NCBI GenBank assembly: GCA_016808115.1
Contig: JAEQBH010001848.1
Span: forward strand, 620,001-684,000
Source: Tetrastigma voinierianum
Taxonomy: Eukaryota > Streptophyta > Magnoliopsida > Vitales > Vitaceae
DNA: 64,000 nt
Direction of reading: 5' to 3'
Positions 1 to 9,801 of this stretch are shown in pieces. The notes beneath the pieces are model-generated. The model was given only the letters and a program-made list of their open reading frames with translations, was not told the origin of the DNA and made no database searches. How positions within the stretch are numbered: position 1 is the stretch's first letter; the number at the start of each line of letters is the position of its first letter. Both the position numbers and the translations under genes were made by a program.

Positions 1-147
1 GGCTGAGAGAGATGGCGCGGCCATGAGGCCATCGGCTGGGCCAAGCTAGCGATTGAGGAGCCTTTAATACCGCGCATTGAGTCAAGCTCACTGGGCTTAG
101 AATGCCGCGCCACTAAGAGGCTCACGGAGGGCGAACAAGAGCAATGA

Positions 148-573
148 GCCGCTCAGAGGCGCACAAAGCAGGAGGCTTGTAAGAAACCAGAGGAGGAGAA
201 CGGCCATTTGGCAGATGAAAAGCTCGCCTTGGTCATAGAGCTCGTGGCTTTAAAGGATGAATTTGCCGCCTTCCGGGATAAGGCCGCTACCGACAAGGAG
301 GCGATTGAGGCCGAATTTGACTTAAGTAGCGATACGCTCTACAATTATGGCTACGGCTGTTGCGCTTTCATGTACAACATATGTGGGAGCAAGCCTCAAA
401 TTCCGGACGGAATGCCGAACCCTTCATTTCCGCTGACTGCAGAGTTCTTCGCTAATCCGCCGCCCCCCAGCGCCACAATCACGCTTCGCCCGGATCCTAA
501 TGCCGCTGGGAGGACCTGCTCGAGAATGTACCCAACCGCGGCCGGAGAGGAGGCAGTTCTTCCAATGGCTTAA
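148..573 (+). pseudogene. Antisense extra ORF of Tat element 1 (C-terminal part)
   Basis: The frame is open on the + strand from 148 to a stop at 571-573, opposite to pol. No in-frame ATG is needed, because the start probably lies outside the window or further left. The first 45 residues or so are charged and heptad-like (EEENGHLADEKLALVIELVALKDEF is the flavour), suggesting a coiled coil. A compact segment with LYNYGYGCCAF and ICGSKPQIPDGMPNPSFPLTAEFF follows, then a proline/alanine-rich tail. I recognise this as the C-terminal type found in extra antisense ORFs of Tat elements; its function is unknown. Element 2 has the equivalent at 30328-32706. It could instead be a captured host sequence. 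Confidence 0.55.
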
Positions 574-714
574 GAGGAGGCTATTCTTTCGACATATCCC
601 CTAGCCGAGTAGAGTTTAAGTTCTTTGTTTTACTAGATGTTATCGTACCAAACAATTTGCTTTTTCTTACTTTGGTTATTTTAGGTGTTTTGGCACTGCC
701 CCCATGGATTAATC

Positions 715-1825
715 ACTTGTTTTGTATACAGGATTCTAATTCAGAGAGCCACTCTGTGATGCTCGGGCCCGGCAAGTCGCCCCGCCCAGCCACTTGATCA
801 GTAGAGATCGATCCAAATTAAATGAACTGCGCCACCCGGCTTGGGGAGATCGACCTCACTAGATGTGATTCATGCCAGGGCAGTGTGTTAGTGAGCCGCA
901 TCGACCCTTGAGATCGACCACCGGGATGTTATCGAGCCAGGGGCCGAGCAAAGTCAATGAGTTGTGCCATCCTGACTTTGAGATTGACCACCATATGTTA
1001 TCTGAGTCAGCCTGGGCAGTCGCTTAACTACGCCGCCGAAAGCAGGATCGACCCACCTAGATGTGATCCGAGTCGGGCCGAAGGAAGCCGCGAGCTCGCG
1101 CCGCCTCAGTGACCTGAGATCACCACCATATGCCCGGGGGCCGGGCGGCAGGCCGCTAATCAAGGCCGCTCGAAGCAGAGAGATTGACCTAATCTGGGGA
1201 GGACTGAGCCGGGCCGGCAGCCGCGCCGAAATGCGCTACCGGATTTTGAGATTGACTCAAATTGATGTTATCTAAGCCGGGCCTGCAAGCAGTGAGCCGC
1301 GCCGCCCGAACTCGAGATCGGGACCGCACCCAGATAAAGATCCGAAGCCGGGCGGCAGCCGCTGAACCCGCACCGCCGGCTAGATCGACCACAAACAGAT
1401 GTGATATGAGGGCCGGCCCGCAAGCCTGAACTCGCGCCGCCCGATTTTGAGATTAACCAACCGTATGTTATCCGGTACTGGCCTGTGTCGCTGAACTACG
1501 CCACCCGGCCAGAGGATCGACCAACCATATGCGATTCGAGCCAGCCGACAGTCGCTGAACCGGCGCCGCCAACTTAGAGATCGACCACCCATATGTTATC
1601 CGGGCTAGTCGGCAATGCTGAACCGCGCCGCCTGGACTTTCGAGATTGATCACCTAGATGTTATCCGAGCCGGCCGAGCAGTCGCTGAATCAGGCTGACC
1701 CGCCAGATCGACCAACTAGATGTAATCCGAGCTTCAGCCGCGTATGAGTGAACCGCGCCGCCGATTCTAGAGAGCTGGACCACAGATGTTATCCGGAAAT
1801 GGGCCGAGCCGGTCGGCTGAACTAT
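715..1825. repeat. ~65-bp tandem array in the 3' UTR of Tat element 1
   Basis: A degenerate unit recurs with a core like GATCGACCACCATATGTTAT followed by CCGAGCCGGGCC and a GTCGCTGAACCGCGCCGCC-like stretch. Core starts fall near 849, 913, 982, 1047, 1119, 1181, 1251, 1316, 1383, 1450, 1515, 1579, 1644, 1705 and 1771, so the period is about 62-69 bp with roughly 16 units. It is much more GC-rich than flanking DNA. Short ORFs here are by-products of the repeat and not genes. The array sits between the integrase stop and the antisense ORF. Confidence 0.9.
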
Positions 1826-1907
1826 GCTCTCGCTTTGTAATTGCTTTTAGTTTGGATATGTATTAATATGCAAAGGCATGCCAGCAATAGATAATAACGA
1901 CATTCTC

Positions 1908-3060
1908 TTATTGATAATACCTTTTTAAGTGCATAGCATTCCACATTCTAGGTACAGGGGTTCCATCGGTTTTGTCTATAGCATAGGATCCGGATTCCCC
2001 GGGCCATGTAACTACATACGGTCCCTCCCGCTTGGTCGAACTTCTTCCCCCACCGTAGGGTCCACCTCGTGTGATTCTCAAAACTCTTCACAAGACTAGG
2101 GTCAGCCTGGACCGAACACCCGAGGTCTTACCTGCTGTTATAAAAGCCTGTCGAACGGCGTTGGTAGGATGTTACCTGATTGCAGCCGCTCCGCAACTCA
2201 CACTTGTGTCTAACTCTCTAATCATAGATCCCTGGCCCTCCGACATTCGCGCCATGGTTCGAATGGGTAGGTAGCCGATTCCTGGGATAACAAACTTTCC
2301 ATCCCATAGGTGAGAGCGAAAGGGGAGACGCCGGTTGGCTTTCGAGCCGTGGTCCTGTAAGCCCAGAGTACCCCTGGCAGTTCTTCCACCCATTTCCCTC
2401 TAGTGGAGTCTAGCCGCTTTTTGAGGGCCGTCAACAAGGTTTTACCGAAGCTTCACCGCTATCGCTGGGATGTCGGGGCAGTATGTTTTGTATTTTCGCC
2501 GCGTGGTCCCGATAGACCCGGCTGTCAAACTGTGGCCCATTATCTGACACGATTGATCTCGGAATGCCGAACCAGCAGATGATATTTCTCCAAATGAACC
2601 GGGTGACATCTCTATCTTTAATTGACGCGAAGGCACCGTACTTCTATCCATTTATCAAGTAATCCGTAGCTTACCCGCACAGTTGGCCGAAGGCGCGGGA
2701 ACGGGCCTAAGATATCGATCCCCTATTGAGCGAACGGCCATGGGCTAAAGATGGAAATCAAATCTTGCATCGGAGATTTCAAGACAAGGGACATTCGTTG
2801 GCAAGGGTCGCATTTCCCGATCGTAGGGGCCTGTGAGCATCCGATTTCATAGCCTACCAAGACATCGCGCTGCAGAGCCCGTGGGCCAGTGTTCTTCCCC
2901 CCGAGTGATTTGGGCTTACTAGCCTTACTCGAGTCATACTGTGCATGGTCCGCCAGGACCGCTTATAGAGCCGGTTCATCTACTACAGTGAGAACCGAGC
3001 CGACCGACCCGAATTTTACGAGCCCGCTTCTATCATCCGGTATCTCCCCAGAGCGTAGAG
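1908..3060 (-). pseudogene. Integrase domain of Tat element 1
   Basis: Minus-strand fragments give an HHCC-type linker around 2690-2860 (CDPCQRMS), a core with IPRSIVSDNGPQFDS near 2530-2580, and LPGVLWAYRTT..PTGVSPFALTYGME at 2260-2390. A C-terminal tail ends WNAMHLKRYYQ with its stop at 1908-1910. These are hallmarks of gypsy integrase, which inserts the cDNA into the host genome. Several frame changes separate the pieces, so no full enzyme can be made. The stop marks the end of pol and the start of the repeat-bearing 3' UTR. Confidence 0.85.
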
Positions 3061-3079
3061 TCGCATGGGATCCATCCAG

Positions 3080-4060
3080 ATGTGAGACCTTTCACATGGC
3101 TTACTTGAGTGTGTAATATGGAGGAGCCTGGTTGATAGTAAATAGGAAGATATATAGCTCGTTATCGGGTAGAGACGCCAAGCATCGCGGCCAGTGGCAC
3201 GGCCGATCATTACTGTTCCTGGAGATATGTTCGAGTTTCCAGGTCGCGAGGGTGCTCAATTTATGTTTGACTAGAGAAGCGTACTTGGCCATTCGGGGTT
3301 CCCTGGACTCAAATTCTCGAGATTGACTCTCCACACCAACCGTGAGTCGCTAGAATCAAGAGGTCATAGCACCCCACGCATGCCATGAAGGTTCTAGTCC
3401 CGCCATCATGGCCTCGCATTCGAATTCATCATTGAGGTGCCAAGCCTGGGCGGACCGCCCCAAGGCTTAACTCTCCCCCGTAGGGAGGTTAATTGCGCAC
3501 CAATCCCTACTCCCGATTGTCCGGAGGCCCCATCAACTCCAAATCCACCAAACCCTCACCGTTCGGCATGTGCCTGACCACGGATTTCACAGAAGGGAGG
3601 GTTAGACAAGACTTGCCCCTTCTTTGCAAGTCTTGGTTTGTACTGTATTCCATATTCGCTTAGTTCCATTGCCCACCGGGCCATTCTTCCCATATCTGCC
3701 TAGAATCAGGCTCTGAAAGAGATCAACAATACTACAACGGGACGATTCTCGGGAAGTATGAGCGAGCTTCTGGGATGCCATTCAGAAAATGCCTGCCTCG
3801 AGATGGATGCACGTTTCCACATCCTCATGACTCTGCCGATAAAGAACACTACTTAACTTCGCATCCCCACATTCTTGAACAAGGCAAAGACTGATCGCAT
3901 CAGGTCGCTAGGTAAAGATAAAGTATGTTCCTGGGCCCGGCTCGCGAGATCGGGGCTCCCATTGTAGTTCTTAATTGCCACAAACGCTCGCTCGCATTCC
4001 TTGTCCCACTCAGCCCGGCTGGCCCCCCTCAAGGTATTGAAAAAGGGTTTCAACCGGTCA
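3080..4060 (-). pseudogene. RNase H region of Tat element 1
   Basis: At 3853-4053 the minus strand reads FFNTLRGASRAEWDKECERAFVAIKNY, the connection/tether after RT. At 3101-3334 it reads EPRMAKYASLVKHKLSTLATWKLEHISRNSN, the end of an RNase H domain. This activity removes the RNA strand during reverse transcription. The stretch between is rearranged by indels and stops. Assignment rests on similarity of wording to Tat RNase H sequences I know. Confidence 0.75.
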
Positions 4061-4083
4061 GTAAAGCGTGAAATTGCACCCGC

Positions 4084-5080
4084 CTAAGCAGTAGCTAACC
4101 TACTACCATTGGCTGGATTTTTCTCGAGTCGGGGGCCTGATCGCAAGATCGCTTTATTATGCGGATTTGCCTCTATTCCTCTTGTGCTACCATGAAGCCA
4201 AGTGAATCGCCCGTGACCGACTGTGAAGGAACATTTTAGGGGGCTTAGTTTCATACCATATTTCCTGAGGAGGTCAAAAGCCCGGTTGAGACGAGTGGCA
4301 TGATCCGAAATGTTTTTTGATTTCACCAGCATATCGACAATATAAACTTCCATAGTGCTGCCGAGTAATGGCCGAAACATTTTCGTCACCAGCCTCTTAT
4401 AGGTGGCCCCCACATTCTTTAATCCGAAAGGCATCACATTGTAGCAGTACAGTCCATGGGGCGTGATGAAAGATGTCTTTTCTGCATCCGGAGGGTGTAT
4501 GGGGATCTGGTGGTATCCCAAGAAGGCATCCAAGAGTGATAGCATACCGTGCCCTGCTGAGGCATCTACGATCCTACCTATGAGCCGGGGTAGGAAGCTA
4601 TCTTTGACAGCATCATCGAGGTCCAGAGTAATCCACACATACTTCCATTTGTTCCCTTCTTTGGAACCACTACTACATCGCTGCCCACTGGGGTATTTCA
4701 CGCTTCGATGAATCCATCTCTCAAGGTTATCAACCTCGCTCGGATGACCGATGGCGATCGGGTGAAACGTCTCACTTTGTCCGATCCACTCGGGCAGTAG
4801 TGTGTCGACATTTAGCTTAAAGGAGGCGTGAACTGGCCGATCCCGCATATCCGCATGAGTCCGCCAAACACATCGGCATTGAATCAGATAACTTGGCATA
4901 ATCGACCTTTTTTCCTGAGGAGGGTACTAAGAGCAGATTACATCCATCCGTCCTGGCCGAGGGACACAGCTTCAAGGATCAACGACCAATGACTCCTCTA
5001 TCCTCCTGGGCGGGCTGACGGATCGGTCGGATTGCTATCGCGACGCTCGTCCTCATGCGGTCCTGAGCAAAGGTCAGCGT
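4084..5080 (-). pseudogene. Reverse transcriptase of Tat element 1, active-site mutant
   Basis: The longest open piece (4084-4899, 271 codons) contains LDAFLGYHQIPIHPPDAEKT, SFITPHGLYCYNVMPFGLKN and the catalytic box, here YIVDML instead of the usual YIDDML. The first aspartate of the DD pair is therefore replaced by valine at about 4340, which should abolish polymerase activity even without the frameshifts. The domain copies element RNA into DNA in virus-like particles. Upstream coding toward 5080 is broken. Confidence 0.9.
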
Positions 5081-5089
5081 GGTTCCCGT

Positions 5090-5790
5090 AGGGGTAAGAG
5101 CCGATAAAGACTACCGCGCGCTAATCGGGCTTCCCTAGAGATCTACTTGCCCAGACTCGATCAGGTAGCTTACAGTTTTGTGGTATGTGGATGGTATTGC
5201 TTTCATGGCATGCGTACCAGCTCGCCCAAGATAACATTATACCTACCCTGTGCTCCCTACCACTGAGAATAAGACTTGTCAAGTTACAGTGGACTCGCCT
5301 TGACAAAGAAGGTGATGTCCCCGACTGACAAAGTGGTAGCTTCTTTGAAACCTGACAAAACCCTGCTAGCGGAATGGAGATGATCTATCGGGACTTTCAT
5401 CTTATTGAAGGTCTGAGATTAGTTGTGTCACCAAGACCGCCTGACGACGAGGACCCTGTACGTCAAAATTCATAATGCATACAATAATACAAGTGCATCA
5501 GACAGGCGTGATGACCCGTGTAGGGTTAATAGGTGGAAAGGATATAGGGTCGTCCACTGGTTGAACTGCAGGGACATCTTCCCGATTGCTGATAGTATTC
5601 ACTCTGGCTTTCACCGAGGCTGCCCGGAGCATCCTTCTCCCCGTCGCTTTCGGATCGATATTGGTTACTTCCGGGCCGTCCCCTAGTATGAAGTTGATTG
5701 TCAAGCCGAGGTTCGGAGCGTGTCTGATTTCAGCACCCACTGGAGGGATTGTCATCTGCAAGTCATGCTCTCGCGAGCTGGTACGCTGTT
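5090..5790 (-). pseudogene. Protease region of Tat element 1
   Basis: The minus strand contains ISFPPINPTRVITPV at 5498-5550, the lead-in to the retropepsin domain. Further down are pieces of the LGRAWLHAMKAIPSTYH-type segment in mixed frames near 5150-5240. The aspartic protease would process the polyprotein. The catalytic DTG/DPG cannot be read cleanly because of indels, so only the location is well supported. Confidence 0.6.
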
Positions 5791-5823
5791 CATCTTTCTA
5801 CCACCATGCTGATGCAAGATTGC

Positions 5824-7096
5824 TCATAGCCATGGTCCCCGTGATAATCGTGATCGAGGGATCGGGTTGCACCGGTCCGCACGCTTCCCTTTATTGGTGG
5901 GGCCATTTGAAGTCGTGGAGGTCCTGATGAGGGCAGGAGCACAGAAGTGATGTTGAGAGTCAGGAACCGGGGGTCTCTCTTCTTTCCTGACCGCCTGGCT
6001 TCGGGCGCTTCGCTCTACTTTATTACTTTTCTTCCTGACGCCTTTGTACAGCTTTTTGTTCTGGGTGGTTATCATAACCGTTTGCGAAGCGGCTCGAATG
6101 TTATCTTCTAGGGTAGAGAATTTATCCGCCCGACGGTACAATTCTTCCATGGTTACTAGCGGGTCCAGTGATAGAGAATGGAAGAATGGGGTGGTCGGCC
6201 CAAAGCTTCTTCTCAAGTTTTGTAAAACTGCATCCATACTGTATACGTCTATTCGGGCCGAACAACTATGAAGTCCCTGATGGACTCGCTTCTCCTGCTT
6301 TCGAGAATGGATCGAGGGAGCCGATGTTCCCTTTGCCCGGGACAAGAGCATAAATATTGAGAGACGAACGCCACCCATAGTTCGTCGAACGTGTTTATTG
6401 ATCCCCTAGGGAGTTTGTGGAACCAGGCCAAGGCAGGGCCCTTGAGGCTGGCAGGGAATACCTTACATAGGAGTCAGTCATCCCCGGCGCTGAGGATCAT
6501 TGCCTAATTGTAATGTAACATGTGATCATACAGGTCGGATGAACTGTCGTACATGGCGAAGGGTGGTATGGTGAAACCGCGGGGGGGATCGTAGTCCAGG
6601 ATATGTTGTCCAAGGGGAGTGGAGAGCATGTCCTGGGGTCCCCATACAGTGGAGGGAGCGATCATTTGCGGCATGGGGGCGGCCCTGTATGGCGGGTTGA
6701 TGAATGGCACCGGGCGAGGAAGCCCTCGCCCTGCCAGCCATACTGGGAGCCGGTGCCCAGGTCATCGATCCCCGCCAAGTTCTCTCCGCCCCGAAGGCGC
6801 CTCTGCGAATACCGATGGATCGCTAGGCCGGGCGAGGTGGCCTTTTCTTGAAATGGGCTTCATGGCATTCGAGATGGTGAACTGCGCGTGGGAGAAGGGA
6901 ACTCGAGGATAATTCATCATCCACGGTGATCGACATCGTCTCACAAGTAGCGGGCCTCTCGCTCCTTTCCGTAACGCTGATGAAACGGGCGGAGGCTCTC
7001 GCGATGGTTCGACCCACCGCTTCAATCGGGTTCGCAGCGCTGGGCGCCGTAGGAGGAACCGGGCTCGAGGGCTAGGTTCGCCGGATTGCTAGTCAT
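5824..7096 (-). pseudogene. Gag of Tat element 1
   Basis: A start codon at 7094-7096 (reading MTSNPANLALEPGSS) follows the leader. Downstream pieces are PPRGFTIPPFAMYDSSSDLYDHML (6510-6610), ALAWFHKLPRGSINTFDELW (6370-6430) and RRSFGPTTPFFHSLSLDPLVTMEEL (6140-6220), then a charged linker that is rich in lysine. This is the gag capsid domain typical of Tat elements. At least three frame changes separate the pieces. Gag packages element RNA. Confidence 0.85.
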
Positions 7097-7199
7097 GGTG
7101 CTGGAATTTGACGTCCCGTGAGGATGTCTCGTGAACAAGGTCGTTTAGGGTGGATGTACCGCGGCTCTTTAGCGTCTTGCCTCTATGACTTCTTGCTCG

Positions 7200-7223
7200 G
7201 CGTTTCCCACAAACGAGGCGCGG
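7200..7223 (-). other. Primer-binding site / leader start of Tat element 1
   Basis: The minus strand just inside the LTR reads CCGCGCCTCGTTTGTGGGAA, closely resembling the TTGGCGCCGTCTGTGGGAA leader seen after the 5' LTR of many Tat elements. It directly abuts the proposed LTR end at 7224. Confidence 0.7.
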
Positions 7224-7880
7224 TGTGGTCTCTGATTTCTCGAGTCAGATCGTTGGGGCATTCACCCGATTCATTTGAAACACCGCAAAATAAAGAAGGC
7301 GATGGTGGTGTTAAGTCGCCCCTCAGATGCTTAAAAGTCACAGTTTTACGGAGGATTTTAAACTTAGAGCAATAGTGATCTCGATCAGAAATCTCGTACC
7401 TGTGTTGGTGTGACTTACTTCTCTTTTATGGACGGAGAAATAGGATCCGTCTTTTTTAGTTAGTTAGTGATTCTCTTCCCATAATGTTGAGAAAGTCATC
7501 TTAGCTAATTATTATTCTTCCCTTTTAGTAACTACCTTCCCAATTGAACTGTTATCAAGAGGATTTTCCTATTTTGTCAGAGGCAACGGAGTCGGTTCAT
7601 GAGTGAGCTGTATTATAAAGTAGAGGCGTTGGCTGACTTCGGCAGGAGAGTTGCCGCCGAAAATGGCCGAGTTTAGGCGTCCGGGATATGGGATTCCCAA
7701 GCGCCCGAGCGGGAGGTCGGCTGGGCATTTATGGGCCGGCTAATGTAAGGCCTCATCCGGCAAGGGTATCCGGAGCGAAGGATGGTGAAGCGGCGTTCTG
7801 GGCCGATGGAGTGGCCCAGGCCTTTAAGGATATTGAGTCGGTTGGCCATGGGTGTTGGGCCTGGATCCAAGGTACCCACA
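7224..7880 (-). repeat. 5' LTR of Tat element 1
   Basis: The segment starts TGTGG and ends CCCACA on the + strand, so on the minus strand it has canonical TG...CA ends with TGTG/CACA inverted tips. Its inner edge touches the leader motif at 7223. Its length is 657 bp. The partner LTR is outside the window, so the outer boundary cannot be confirmed by comparison; the five bases beyond it are GGAAT. Confidence 0.65.
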
Positions 7881-7929
7881 GGAATTATATTCTTGATGTA
7901 ATTATTGAACTCGCTTGTCTAAACTGAAT

Positions 7930-8090
7930 GTTAGTTTTTTTTTTAACACACTTTTAGTTTCAATTTAGTAAACTGTTTCCATAAGGATTCGAACCTGAGA
8001 GCCCACTCCCTATGCCTTATGACTACTTGAAACAGTGAACGTTCTATCACTTGAGTTAGGCATGATGCACAATGATAATTGAAATAACTA
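7930..8090 (-). repeat. SINE-like sequence 1
   Basis: On the minus strand a tRNA-type B box GGTTCGAATCC lies at 7985-7995, preceded by an A-box-like TAACTCAAGTGAT near 8050-8062. The downstream end is a poly(A) run, seen as poly(T) at 7935-7944 on the + strand. The spacing is longer than in a real tRNA. This order suggests a decayed tRNA-derived SINE; a tRNA relic is the alternative. Confidence 0.45.
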
Positions 8091-8117
8091 TTCATATGAA
8101 TATGAGATTAGTAATTA

Positions 8118-8235
8118 TTGTTTTTTCTTTTTGACATCTAAACACTTTAGTTACAATGTAGGAAACTTTCCTTATTGGGATTCAAATCCGGGACCCCTCC
8201 CCTCCCTATGCCCTGCCTTTTTGAAACGTTGAGTG
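8118..8235 (-). repeat. SINE-like sequence 2
   Basis: A second copy of the same arrangement: T-rich start at 8118-8133, then TCTAAACACTTTAGTTACAAT, a degenerate B-box complement GGGATTCAAATCC at 8177-8189, and the CCCTCCCTATGCCCTGCC stretch shared with copy 1. It lacks a clear A box, so it is truncated. Confidence 0.4.
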
Positions 8236-9589
8236 CCCTGCCTTTAGTAATTATTGTTAATTCATTTTAAATATCAAAATTGTTTTTTAATATTTATTTA
8301 GAAAAGAGAGAATTCCAAAAAATGGTGGACCCAGGGTTACTCACCAACATGGAAGATACTTATTTTTAAAGGACAAAAATTCCCTTTTACTATAATACAA
8401 CTTTAAAAGACTTTTTTTTTCTTCCTCCGTTTTTCTTTAAAATAAAATTAATTTTATTGATTCAAACTAGCAATATATCGATAGGAACACATAATCAACT
8501 TCGCTAAAAAGCATACAAAATGAAACAGCATCCAAGTTAATAGCATAATGAATCGGCTCAAAGCATGACTCTAGTTTTGCAACATATTGACGACCATGAT
8601 TTGATTTGTTGTCTATGTCTAATTGAATATGTTTTACCCGTCTGAATCGCTCACACACTAATAAACCATTACAAGACAGTACATAAACTGAACGACAAGA
8701 AGAAGAAAACTATACATCTAGAAAAAAAAAAAGGAGATTAAAATCGAGTATTGTGCAACTGCAATCTCCTTAAAGCATAATCGTATCTCCTCCAAGAGTG
8801 CCTTAAGACTCACAACTCTACTCCCATGATGGCAAACTGCCCCAATGAATGGTCCGAATAAAGACTCACAATCACTCTGCGAGCGGAACATGACGGTTCA
8901 ATGGTCAGCCCAAATTCTCGGTGAGGGTTAGTTGAAAAAAATGAGGCTCGAATATAATCCCTAGCTCCATTAAGTCATGAAATAATCGGGTTCAAGCAGG
9001 GCTAGCCTATCGGGTCTGCTTTTTTTTTTTTTTTTTCTAAATACCTAAAATCTAAACTTAAATTCTGTAACTTGATCCCCTTTATCTTTTTCCCTTTCAC
9101 TTTCAAATGATTTCGAAGGATAGAGACCACATCTCACTCAACTCTCTCTTTCGGGCATCAACCTTTTTGGCTTTTTCATCAATGTTGTGTTGAAGCTTCT
9201 TCTCCCACATATCAATTTCTAGGGTTTCGCTCTATTTTTAGGGTTTTCTCCTCCACCCAAACCAAATATCTATCTTCTTGTTAGTGTTCTTTTTTATTTT
9301 TTTTATTTTTTAGGAGTTTTCAGTAAACTGTGGTGGTTTTTTATGTCGGTTTCGTAATGATTTGAGTTAGCGGCCGATTGGTAGCGTCGATTCGGGTGAT
9401 AGAAGAATTTCAGGGGTTGAGTTTGGTAGTGAGTCATGCGGGACTAGGAAATTTTGGGATCTTTTTAGGGTTTTGGGGGTGGGATGGCTTTGATGGGTTT
9501 TTCCCATCAGCTTCGGTTTATGATGATTTCATCTCCCCTTGATGAAAATCCAATGGGTTTTTTTTTTTTTAGAGATTGATTTTTAGGTT
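8236..9589. other. AT-rich intergenic DNA, no gene seen
   Basis: No ORF with recognisable content was found. 9190-9330 contains AGGGTTT motifs and CT-rich leader-like sequence resembling plant 5' UTR or LTR DNA, but no coding region follows. A 17-T run lies near 9020-9036. Confidence 0.5.
8655..8775. repeat. Dispersed repeat R1, copy 1
   Basis: The stretch starting ACAAGACAGTACATAAACTG, with an A-rich middle and ending CAATCTCCTT, recurs in the same orientation at 27800-27902 with small changes. The similarity stops on both sides, so this is a defined unit of about 110 bp. Its class is unknown. Confidence 0.7.
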
Positions 9590-9735
9590 TCTTGCAGAGG
9601 GTATGGCCTTTTGGGTTTTCTTGCCGTGGGTATGGCTTTCTGGTGTTTTCTTGCAGCGAGTCTGGTTTTTTGTGTTTTCTTGTGGTGAGTCTAGTTTTTA
9701 GAAGAAAAAGGGTGGGTCTGGTTTTTAGAAGAATA
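9590..9735. repeat. Minisatellite, ~34-bp unit
   Basis: Four imperfect copies of a unit beginning TTCTTG(C/T) and containing GGGTATGGCTTT or GAGTCTGGTTTT lie head to tail. Open frames across it on both strands are low-complexity artefacts. Confidence 0.7.
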
Positions 9736-9763
9736 ATAAGAAAAAGAAAAATAAGAACAAAAA

Positions 9764-9800
9764 GAAGAAAGAAGAAAGAAGAAAGAAGAAAGAAGAAAGA
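9764..9800. repeat. (GAAGAAA)n microsatellite
   Basis: About five uninterrupted heptamers of AAGAAAG/GAAGAAA type follow a purine-rich run starting near 9735. Confidence 0.9.
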
Positions 9801-9801
9801 T

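Larger units (their letters stand above)
1..7880 (-). mobile_element. Ty3/gypsy Tat-type LTR retrotransposon 1, degenerate, 3' end cut by window
   Basis: Reading the minus strand from 7880 downward gives an LTR, a primer-binding/leader motif, gag, protease, reverse transcriptase, RNase H and integrase, the gene order of Ty3/gypsy elements. Domain wording in gag and RT matches the Tat (Ogre/Retand-like) lineage as I know it. Beyond the integrase stop at 1908 lies a long 3' untranslated part with a tandem array and an antisense ORF, both known features of Tat elements. The 3' LTR is not in the window and should lie left of base 1. Frameshifts and stops occur in every domain, so the copy is dead. 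Lineage assignment is from motifs, not from a tree. Confidence 0.85.

Noticed and set aside
954..1653. Several 60-70-codon ORFs on both strands
   Set aside because: They lie wholly in the ~65-bp tandem array, and their proteins are repeats of one another; open frames follow from unit composition.
7985..7995. tRNA gene
   Set aside because: B box present, but no acceptor stem or anticodon arm could be drawn, and A/B spacing is too long.
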